Origin: Pisaster brevispinus
Taxonomy: Eukaryota > Echinodermata > Asteroidea > Forcipulatida > Asteriidae
Reading direction: 5' to 3'
Assembly: GCA_023634235.1 (NCBI GenBank)
Contig: JAMKCF010000154.1
Coordinates: 1-64,000 of the forward strand
DNA: 64,000 nt
In this document: positions 22,601 through 34,600 of the stretch, in pieces
Layout of the letters: each line of letters starts with the position of its first letter
Numbering within the stretch: the stretch's first letter is position 1
Notes under the pieces: generated by a model
What the model was told of the DNA's origin: nothing
What the model saw: the letters and a program-made list of their open reading frames with translations, nothing else
Databases searched by the model: none
Translations under genes and position numbers: made by a program

Positions 22601-25600
22601 AAATGTGTAATTAAAAGTGGTACCAGTTTAAATCACAGTTACTAGTATTAATCAAAAATATTTGATCGTCAAAACTCTCTCGTCTCTATAAAACTGTATT
22701 GGACCAGCTTTGAGCTTCCAGCTTCCAACAAGATAATGTAGTTTCTCAGGGTATCAGTGTAAATATAGTTATACAGTTCACCGTGCCACCGGTCAATCCA
22801 GCGATGCTCAATTAAAGCTGTGCCATTGGTGGCGGTAGTATTGAAAAGCTTGATGAAACAATGCTACCCCACAAGGTTTTCTTTGTTCTAGTGGTACCCC
22901 ACAGAGGATTTCTTCAGAAAAGGGAATACTAGAACAATGGAAGTACCCTGGAACTGCCATGTACACACATTCTATTGTTTACATCCCTGTGGAAACATCT
23001 TTTGTTCTTTCCTTTGTCCGTGTAGTTATTAACCTCCCATAGACTTTCTACACACAATTTCTTGTGGAGCACCCCAATCTTTAGTTCGTTTTGTTCTTGG
23101 TCATCTTAAAGGTAATCTACAGGATTGGTTTTAGCTCAAAAACAGTTGCTGACAATGTTAGCACTTTATGTAATCCACCATATACATACAATAACAAACC
23201 TGTAGAAGCTTGAGATCAATCGGCCATCTGGTTCAGGAAAAAGTAGTGAAAAACCGATCACATTTTCCACTAAATTCGTGTGAATGTCCAGGCTTGCACA
23301 TTTCCCCAGAGAGATTTTTGAATATCGCCCTCATGCATTTGGAACCGGAAATCGACGACTATTATATGAACAAAGCATTTTCGTCGCGGAAACAGTCGTT
23401 GGTACAGTCGTTCCTAATCAGCCTTCGGAGAGTGGCCGTTTGCGGTTGATTTTTCGGAAAGGTCACCGAAGGGCCAATCTTTGATACAAAAACGATACAA
23501 TCATAACGCGTGAAACGGCCTGTGTGTGTGTTTGTGCATGTGGTGGGTTAACCGCTGGGCATGCACTGTGCGCATGCAAAGGGAGCACTTTGGCAGCAGA
23601 AGAGTAACAGGGAAATTCTAACCATGGAGGCAGTCAGTGCGCAGCTAGGGGTCCGAAAAGTGCTTCTTTCATTTGCTGCGTATGCATGACCGCCGCGGTT
23701 ATGCATAACTAATGAGCTCGGAGGACACGTTTTCAAAAATTCATTTCGGGAAAACACTTTAACAAAAAAAAAAACACCATCACATAACGTGGCAATAATG
23801 TGTCATTGTACCTACAAAAATGATGGCATAATTTGTTGTGTTCAAAATAAAGAAATATGAGACCAAAAACATTAGCCTCTGTGTGCAGAAATAACGGTCT
23901 CCGGAAAAGTATATTTTTTAATAGTTAACGAAATTGTGCCGAATAATTTTCCTTACTGAGTGTTAGATACACTCTTCATGTAGTCTTTTGCTATATTCTT
24001 TTTTTCTAAAGAAACTCGAAACAGTCAAGTGCACTTAGAGAATCCGTCTCCGTCAGGGTCAGCGTAACCGTTCAGAATCGACAAGACTCGCTTGCAAAAT
24101 GAGAGCCCGAATTAGATTGGTCAGACTGTGCATCAAACTAATTGCACTATCTTGCCTATATAACCAATCAGCTGCTGCGTAAGAAAACGCTAGGCAAGTT
24201 GATTGTGTGCGGCTCCCTACTTACTACGTAAATATGAAAGCTGTGTTTGGTAAACATTGAGGTACCCGACTATTTAGCGACTCGCGGTTTCGTTGTGAAA
24301 AGAAAAACTTGTACTTGTACTACTGGGGAAACCAATTTATTTTTACATTTGGTCTCACAAACTTTACACTTTGCCTCCCGAGCGTTTGGCTTTTCAAATG
24401 TATGTTTTGTGCATTCGTCATGTAGACCTAAGGCTTGCTAAACCCATTAAAATAAACCAACACATAACCATTTTTAAGCATTTATCAGATGCTAAAACAA
24501 ATCTCCATTGTTTATACTCTTTACTACTCATGCTAGTCTTAGTCTTAACTTAGTCTTATTTCAGAAGTACTATTTTCTTGTAAGGCATCACCGTCATGAG
24601 CCCAATCCCACATATTTATTTATTTAATTATTTATTTGCACCTCTTGTGAGGGGTCAGTAGTAAATTTAATAATTATTTACCACCAAAATGAAAACACTG
24701 TCACATTTTTTCCTGTTTTATGGAAACATTTATTTGTTTTCAGTTTCTTCTTTCAGCTGCATGAATGTCTCACACACACAGTTACCAACATTTTCATGTA
24801 CACACAAATATAAAATATATAAAACATAAAAATGAAAATGTATAAATCACACACGAGTATTGAGGAAGTACAATTAAAAGTAATTAGGAGACCTGTTAAT
24901 TACCAAAGTTGAAATACTTTCTACTTGATACTTATTTTCTTGCTTATCTTTGTAGTATCACAACCCATTTGTAATACAACTTTTGGCACACTTTGGCGTG
25001 TTTAGTATTGCATAAAATAAGGTAAATATTAATAATGAAAACCCTGTAAAGCAATGAACATTGCTTTTTACCTTCAAGGTATTATACAGAATTGGTAAGG
25101 ATACAAACATGTTGCTTTATTAATATTGCTTTGTTTCAGTTTTGACAATGAAATTCATACTAGAGCCATTTTTTTCCCCGGTGAAATAGTTCCCTCTGAA
25201 ATTAAGTCATGTTTGAGAAAACTGTATCTGAAAACCTGAAGAAAAAAGGAAAAAAAGCATTAGCTGATCACACCACATTCACTACTACTATTTTGTCAGC
25301 TCTACCAATCCTGTATAATACCTGTCTAAAATCAGACACCTACTGTAAGTCCATGTACCTTGCTACAATACAAATAATAAATAACCTTAAGGGTCACAGA
25401 TTGGTTTTTGTCTATGTAACAGCCAAACAAAATTAACAAAAATGTCACCATATGTTCACATGAACGTAAAATTCATCAGTGTTGCAGTCGAGACCCAAGA
25501 GTCCGAGACCGAGACCAAGACCGAGACCTGAAGGTCCGAGACCGAGACCAGAAGGTCGAGACCAAGACCTAGACCATGAAAGACCGAGACCGAGACCTTA

Positions 25601-28600
25601 ATGAATAAATGCCTTAATAAAAGAGTCAAGCAAAGTTGTTAACTGTATGCACAATTTCTCATGAAAACAAGTTAACTACATGTGAAAAGAATTGTAAAAT
25701 TCAGCTACAAAAAAACAAGAGATTGTATTCCTGACTCCTCATCATATAAAAAAGAAAAGTGCTAAAATAAAAGCACTTTTATTTTGTTCACCAGGCCTAG
25801 ACATCAACCATGTGAGCTTCTAAGATTTTTGCTTTTTTTAGTTTACAAATCTGTATGAAAGACCTACCCAGCACAAATTGGGGAAAAAATTGCAGTCTGT
25901 AATTTCTTCGATGCGTAGTTTGTATATTTCACAAAGGGATAATACATTAATACATATATCCCAAAACCAAAATAAAAACACTTTGACCAAACTATTGGTC
26001 AGGTGAAACAAACATGATAAATGACGGTTGACAAATGTACATCTAAAAAGAAAAAATTGTATTTATTTGTGGCACATTTTATAGAAAATTCTCCCTGCAT
26101 TTTAAAAACATGAGCATTTCCAACATTTCCGCTAACAGTCTAGCCCGATGGGGTTGCATGATAATGTCACCCCTACTGAAGACTCTCTCCATAGGTTTTT
26201 TGTTTTTGTTTTAGAGGTACATTCTTCAGCATACATTTTGAAACTGTCTGAAACTGTCATTTGTGCCAATACCCTTATATGAATTGAACGCCCTCCAACA
26301 GCACATCAAAGACATAAAAGACAAGGATAAATTTAATCGACTGTTGCCCAACTCTACAGTCAGTAACCAATCACTCTATGGCCCTACATTTAAAGGAAAC
26401 ATTTTCCTATTTTGCAAGAAATATGTCGCTCCTGGCTGGGTTATAACATCAGGAAGAAACCAGTCACTGTTTAAGTTCCTCGGCAAGTACCTCATGATGG
26501 AATCACCCAATACTTTAACTTGAAAAAATGGTAGATCATCAAGAGTGCTAGGCCTGAAATTGAAGGGAAATGGAAACAATACAATAATCTTTTCATTTTA
26601 TTAAATCTTTGTTTTAACCCAGCCCCATCAGATATTAGAAAAAAGATTAAAACAGATTTTTTTTTTCCCGACCAAACTTACCATGATTCAATTTTCTTCA
26701 AACAAATTTACAAAACAAAATAAGCATGACCAGGGCCCAATTTCCTGGCTCTGCTTACCGCAGAATTCTGTGCTTGCGATCACCATTCTCCGCTTACTGT
26801 GCAAGCGCTGAATTTCTGCCCTAGCTGTGTAAGCCAAGAATGCCTAGTATTTTAGTAAAGTGGAGTACACACGCGCACAAGCAAAAATTCACTGCTAACC
26901 CGTGAAACATGCTTGACGTAAGCGCTGATTCTTTGCTTACGTTACGGTAAGCAGAGCTATGAAATTGGACCAAGACAACGAGCCAAATTATAATAAAATC
27001 AAAGTAAACTACTGTCTGATCTGATAAAGCTGAATGCTGAAATTGACTTGCATTTTTTACGCATCAATTTCAATAAAAAAGAAAACAAAAAAGGCTAAAT
27101 CAGATTGGAATACCTCGAGGTGCATTTAATTACAGAGCCTCATGCATTACTGACATGACTGAAACCTTCCTCCATGCTTTCTTTCAGTAAACACCTTGAC
27201 AGTAGTAGTATGTATCCCTACCCTAGACTAGTGTAGTACTGTCATTGTCAGTGTTTGGTCTTACGAAAAATTGAAATAAACACGAAATTTTTTAACACAA
27301 AACATTACTGCTAATGACAAAATTTGGATACTCATTTTTCATGCATGACCAGTAGCATTGTAACAAACTCCGTATTTGACATGCGGAGTTCCATTGCTTT
27401 GGTTCTCCACCGCTGCATCAACGAAATTGTTAGATCCATACTACCACTCAGTACCAGACCACTCTCTCAACAACTTCTGGCGAACCCGAAACTGTCGGCT
27501 TGAACTTTTTTTGAAGCATTGTGCGAACTTAATTTTGCACTTTTGGAAACCTTCTTGTTTGCAGTCTAAGTTATTGTGCTCCATATTGTGATACTAATAA
27601 TTACCTCTGGTCCTTGCTCTATGTAATAATAAGCACTAGCAGAGGACTTTGACAAATACGTAGACGACTTTGACAAATACATTGCAGAAAGTCTTGAGTG
27701 CCGAAAAGTCGTCAATCAACACACAAGCACCTCGGGATTGACGCGCGCTCTGTACGTATGCGGCGGGGGAAGTCCCCGCCATCGAGCCATTTGCGAATGA
27801 TTTGTTCTCGCCAACTGAGAATTCAATGCCTCTGATGCAGTCGTGTGAGGGCAGCATTGAACGAATTTTTAAAAAAAACAACCGTTTTATCACGCGTGAT
27901 AAAAAGCAATTGTTTTACTCATTTCTCGAAAATTAAAGCATTTCAAGGAAAAATATTTTAAGAGAAGTTTTCTACCATGACCATCTTTATACCATGTAAG
28001 TTAGGTGTAAAACTGTGAGGTTTGATTTTATTTTGTTTACCAATCCTGTAGATTACCTTTAAGGTAGTGAGTATGTAATCATGAGGTTGCATACTCATAC
28101 ACTCAGATACATGTAAGTGTGTGAACACCTGCAATCGGGGACCTCCTATTGTCCCTCTTTCGTTTGTATTCTTTTTGGCAACAGCTCCCATTGGTTTTGT
28201 ACATCCTTTCCAACCGGGGACCCTCAACCAACCAGGGACCCTATTGTCCTGTTTTGTTACTAAGTCCCCTGTTTAAATGTGTATACCTACCCACAACTAC
28301 ACTCATCTTTATTAAATTTAGTTTCTCAAGAAACAGCTGCCAAGGATTATTTATTTATTTATTTATTTTTATTTATATATTTTTTACAGAAATTCATTCT
28401 TAAAATTCAAAAGATTACATTTCTTGAATTTGAAACTTAGGTTTGTCGTAACACCATGTAAATATCTCGATACTGAGTTGTGCTTCTCAAGGGAAAAAAT
28501 AGTGGTTTTAAACAACTTGACATTTCGATCTCCAGTAAGCTTTGATCACCTTTAGGAGAAAAACGGAGAATAATATCGTGTTCCCGCAAACCTGAGTTTC

Positions 28601-31600
28601 TAAATTGTTTTCCCAACGTGCAAAGTTTCAAATCCTATTTCACTTGATCTACTTTGCTCGGGAAAAAATATCGTTCCAATTCCGAAAAGGAATATCACTT
28701 TATATCTTCAACTAGCCTAGGATGATTGGATAATACCAGCAGATTGATATCGAGTAGAGGTTTAATTAAAATTAGATTTTAATTTGGAAGGCCAGTGCTG
28801 TATCTTATCTTTAAATGCCACATGGGGTCACTTGAAAAGGTCTAGTATATACCTTATCTTTAATTGAACAGATAAGGCTAAATTTTAAGACTTGTTTGCG
28901 TTGGGTTAGGCATGCACTCTGCATGTACTGCATGTATGCGTAAAGGGAGGGTACAGTATACCTTTGGTAATTACTACAAAAATTAATGACCACCGAAACT
29001 TACTTGGTTAGAAGCAACTGTTGATAATTTATAACATTTTGAGAAACAATTCCCTTCTAAGAAATGTGGTTTTAGAGAAAGGGATGCAAAAAATGTTCTG
29101 GGAAACGTTCCATGCTGAAACGTTCTCAGGTTGTGTGTTCCAATTACGGATTATTCTTCCTGGGTGGACATAACCGCTCCAGATTTTCGGCAATATTCTC
29201 AAAAACACTACCACCTTTTGAAATGAAATTTTCACAGGTTAGTTTTGTTGTATACATCTATTGTACATTCATTTTAGGATTAAAACAATCCAACGGTTCC
29301 AAAAACCAAAGGCATTTTTACTTGCCTTTAAAGGTATGATCTACAATCATGAACGGTATGATGTTCCAAACAAACCCCAAATCCCCAAAACAAGCTTTCA
29401 AACAGAAAGCTTACAATGTACTTGGGGCTCTCCAAGGTCGAATTCAGTCAAGTTCCAATGGATAGAGTCCTAATGAAAATGAGGAAAAAAATTACAAGTC
29501 TCGTACCTCACGTTAAAGTGATGTAAACACAGTGTGGGACATTTAATAGTGCATCATGCAAGAGCCTCTATGCGCAACACAAAACATAAAACAATATATA
29601 TGAAGCAACTTGTTACAAAAATGTAGATTCAAACGAGTGAGTGTCCAAAAGTCCCTTGAAAATCAGAACAGTCAGCTTGAACTGGCAAGTCATTCCATAA
29701 AGCTGCAATGAAGTTGAAGGCTCTTTGACCACAGTATTTTCTTGGAAATGGTAGTTTGTGTCAGTAAGGATTGGCCAGCAGAACGAAGAGGATGGACAGG
29801 AATATAGTAAATGCAAAAGATCAGATATTAGTCGGGAGATACATGCAGTCCATGAAGAGCTTTGAAAGTGAGGAGATTATATAACAAGTGACCGATGGTG
29901 ACATTCGAGTAGGAGGAATGAATTACACTTAATTGAAACTGACCCTCCAATTGTTTGACCATTCAGTATGCTGATGTACTGTGTTTATTTAAAATGATAA
30001 ACTACATGTTTGCCAGCCTGCAATATGATGTCTCGTGGTGAATGCACTCTACAAAGTACACACATGTTCTCGGTTTCATACACTGTCCATTTTACACAAG
30101 TCATTCTGTGCACAGCTGTTCCACCATTAATTAAACAATCCGTGCAAATGAGCGCAGGTCTGATGCTTTGTTTTTGAAAGGGCAAGGGCACCAAGGCGTG
30201 TTCTCCCCAGTAAAAAGGCACCTGTATGAGGTCATTGTACATTTCTATTGGGACATTTCATGGGGCATTGGGGCAATGACTAGGGGCAATGGAGGCAATA
30301 CTCCTCCATTGCCTCCATGAAGCATCAGGCCGGTCGCCTCGCAGAAAAAATGCAACCACTATTCACTTGGTAGTTGATACAATGTACATCAAATGGCGTG
30401 ATGTAAATTGCAATGGAGTCACTTTGCTCTGCCCTGCCCTATTTTCAATAATTTTAGAAATGTATCGGCAAGTCTGTTCTGAAGAGGACCTTTGATAAAC
30501 CGTCATAGTCCACAGTTCTTATGTACATATTCAACGCCCCCATTAAAACGGTTCAGCCCAGCCATTTAGTGAGATAACAGACTAAAAACTTTAAAGGGTT
30601 CCTCATCCTCACTTAAGCCCAACAAGCATTTCCACACAGTTGAACTGTTTGCTCAGAAGTTAATCAAACTTGCATAGTTTGTGTATACATATGTAAAGTA
30701 CATGTGTGTGGTTGCACATATTTGATGATCTCATTATCAAAATATAGAATCTTGAATGGTGCTGATACTGGGGTCGTTTTTGACCCTTTACACACTGTTA
30801 CCAGCCTTCTCCCTCATTAGTGGTCCACTGGCCAAATACCAGTTAAAACATCTGAGGACCAGTCAAAATTCTCTCAAAGTGGTCCAGCGTTCTAGTTCAG
30901 TGTGGAAGAACACAATATGAAGTAGGGACTAGTGAAAATGCTGGAGGAAATGCTGAAATAACAAGCTTACCGGTCCTGCTGGCTAGTCACTCAAAAAGTT
31001 AAGGGCAAACCCTGTGTTACCTACAGGGGCTTAAATTGTCCACAAGACTGCAGGGCTTGCAGCTCAAAATGTTTACTAGACCAGAATTTATTTTACAAAT
31101 GCAAAATCAAAATGAGTTGAACAAGCACTTGGACAAGATCAATCTCATTTGTCTAATGTGTAAGCGAACTTTGTTACCCAAGAGAATTGAAAGATGTTAT
31201 CAGATTCAAAGTCAACACTATGTTCACAAAGATATTACGCAGTGATGTAGCCTATTATTATTCAGCTGAAAAACACAAGACCACCAGGCTTGTCTGGTTA
31301 TGACAGGGCTTTGGCCATTATTTAAAAATAAGTTGTCCAAATTTGATTTACATGTATGTGTAAATTGGAAAATTGTGCACTCAATAGACTGTGTAACTTG
31401 TGCAGATTGAAAACGAGAAAGCAACCCAAACGAAGACTATAGGCCTACAATTTTCTTTGAAATCTAATATTCTTATTAAATTATATTTATACAAATTTCT
31501 TGAAGATAAAAAACACCCATGGCAGTTTGTTATGTATGCATTTTTAATTTTTTTAATTCAAATAACTTGTTCAAATTAACATTGAAACAAAATTAAAACT

Positions 31601-34600
31601 TTGGACGAGAATGCTTATTCTTTAGAAACCCCATTTGCTAATCTTGCCCAAATTTGTGCGACCATTACATAGAATTAATGATAACAGTTGGGCAAAATTC
31701 TTAATTGTTTACAAGTAACAGGAAATGAAGTTCAGATCTTATTCTCAAGTTTTCTTTGTTATTTTGTTAAATATATTTTACTTTTATATTTTTTCATGGC
31801 TAAAGTTTTCCATAATGGATCTTGTGGTGGAGATGTCTTGATCTTTAGAAATGGTGCCACACAAAAATCACATGAGTTTAGTGACATCATTTCTTGGAAC
31901 AGGGTTTGGGTGACATAGTGGTCAACAGGGAATTCACTGGAGCGTGCTGGCCTTGAACTAACCATGACATATGGTACAAATATATAGTGTTGACGTTCAC
32001 ACATTTAAACAGAACTAAAATATACACAACTATTTGGGAAGCCTTGAACTGACATTTACCACTGATTACAGATTATATGGGCCATATATATATTGTACAT
32101 TACATGTGTATATATGTGTAAAGAACTATTGGGGAGGATGAAATGGATACACATTAAAATCAGTCATTCTGTAAAATACAAAAAAGGAAATCTTATCAAT
32201 TTTCAAACAAAATCTGATTATCTATTAAGAAGGAAGTTTAACTGGAGAGCTAGATTTTAAAACTCATGTTTATTTGGTAGACTCTGTTGATGCTTTTCAC
32301 CTGACATCGTGTTAAGTCTTCCTCGCCCCATTTCGGCAGTCAGTTTCCCTGTGTGTTACTTTGTAGTATTGCCCCATTTTGGCAGTCAGTTTCCCTGTGT
32401 GTTACTTTGTAGTATTGTACCATTTTGGCAGTCAGTTTCCCTGTGTGTTACTTTGTAGCATTGCACCATTTCGGTGGTCAGTTTCCCTGTGTGTTACTTT
32501 GTAGTCTGCTCTTTATGTGATACTCTCGCAGTTGCCTATTTTTTACCACATGAGGGCGCTTTTAAGGGCAAATTTCCTTGCATCCAAATTACAGTTTTTA
32601 TCTTATTTTGACTGCCTTGGTGTTACTCTCTTGTATCAATGGCCAAAATAAATAATACTAATAATACCCACAATGAAAGAAATATTTGTTTTACTTGTTT
32701 TGCATCACGTAAATTTGGTTCGCACAAGCCCTCACGCAGTCAAAGATACTATAATTTAGAAGCACATCATTCTTGCATGCATTTTGACTCCCAGGCAGTC
32801 CGTGGGGCAGACTGTAGTGTGTGTTACGTCAATGCAGGGGGCCTTTACATCATACCATCTCATTGTACTGTAATTTGGTATAAAATGTGTGTAAACTAAT
32901 GATTTTTGTATTCATTTCTCAATCACAGACTTACACGAAAGACCACCCTGATGTTCCAATCCTGGATCCACTGGATTCAGTATGTAAACTGATGGACCGA
33001 AATGCTAGCTATACGTTATTTCAAAATGCCTTCCAACAAACCTCAGGTACGGACACATAACTAAATCTAAAGACAGTTATTAAAATGAGTTGAATAATTA
33101 ATTTTGTTTTAATAGACGTTAATTTTGCATCAGGACAAAGAATACTATTTGGTTGTTGCCCTTACATTGATCTGTATAAAGCACTGTATACTCAGTACTT
33201 TCCTGAGTCCTGTAGACATCTGCTCTAGCATGACAAAGGTCTTTGATTCGAATCCTACCCGAGTGATATGCCTGTGGTTTTTTTTCACTGGACTCGGGGA
33301 AAGTACTGAGTGTACAAAACTTAATACATGTCGGTGTATGGGCAAAAACCAAATACTATAATTTGGTTCTGCCACTCACCGAAAATAGTACAACTCTGGG
33401 TTGAACCTATCAAAACTAAGGATGCTAACTGTGCTTTTGTGACTCTGGATTACTTTTTATATTTGCAATGTACATCAAAATTATAATCATATTGACAAAA
33501 TTTAGGCAATATTTTGAAAGTATAAGATTCTAGAATGTTATCGAAAGAATTTCTTCTTAATTTGTTGTTTTTAATGATGTATATGTTGTTGGGTTTTTTT
33601 TCATTTTGAAGTACACGGTAAAGTGTTAGTTCCCAATTTTGTGGAGATCCATACCAAAGATGTTTCCGAGATCAAAAGATTACTTGAAGGGGCAAAGGTC
33701 AAGTATCCATTTGGTAAGTTAGCTTCTAATTCCTCCTCCCTCTCCCACCCCCCACCCACTAGGCAATTAGTAGGGATATATGATCAAGCATGTGATCAGG
33801 ATTATTCCTGATTTCAGGATTTTTCATTGGTCTCTTTTATAGAAAAAGATAGATAAAAATATATTTTATAGATAAAATACTTGGCCCTTGTTGTGACCAA
33901 ACCTTCAGATATCTTTTTGAGATGATGTGGAGAAACTGTAAACCTCTAATATTTTATGTTTGACAGTTCTATTAGCTTTATCTCCACACAAAGAGGGAAC
34001 TTTTATCCAATTTTCAGGATTTTCTATTTTCATACAATCTCACCCAGCTGTGTGATATTGTCTGCAAACTGTACATGTATGGTTGGTGATTTGCCAGATC
34101 ACAACCTTTTACCTGGGGACACAACATATATCCCATGGTTTGAAATGGTACTGTATCAATTACATTTTTATTGTTGATTTTATTGATTGTATATGAGGGT
34201 TGCCTGTCACCTTTACAAGGTGAGGGCTGAAAGTAGGAGATTTTTATTAGCAGATTTGCGGTGAATCTACATGTACTTGTAATTATTTAAACCATACTGC
34301 CCTGTGAATGACTCATACATTTGGACAAAATGTCAGGGTTTTTTCCAATGGTTTATGTGTATTTTTTCTCCCTCTTTGTTTTGTTAGTGTGCAAGTCGTC
34401 TAAAGCTCATGGCTCTGTCAAATCTCATGAGGTTAGTTCAATGATGTCAAGTATGTACATTGTGTATTTCAATTATACTTTTTTATTTGGAGTAATGTAC
34501 AAAGAAGCCTACACATTTACCTTATTACCAGAGTTTGAATTTCTGAATGTATAATGATAGTCAATAACAAGGTATTATATTGGCAAGTTGTGACCAGGGC

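Noticed and set aside
26263..26523. 86-codon plus-strand ORF near the hAT fragment
   Set aside because: Looks soluble and protein-like, but no family is recognised and splice signals are absent; it may be unrecognised transposon sequence.
32328..32507. CRISPR-like array of short repeats
   Set aside because: Units are directly adjacent with no unique spacers, and the genome is eukaryotic; it is a minisatellite.
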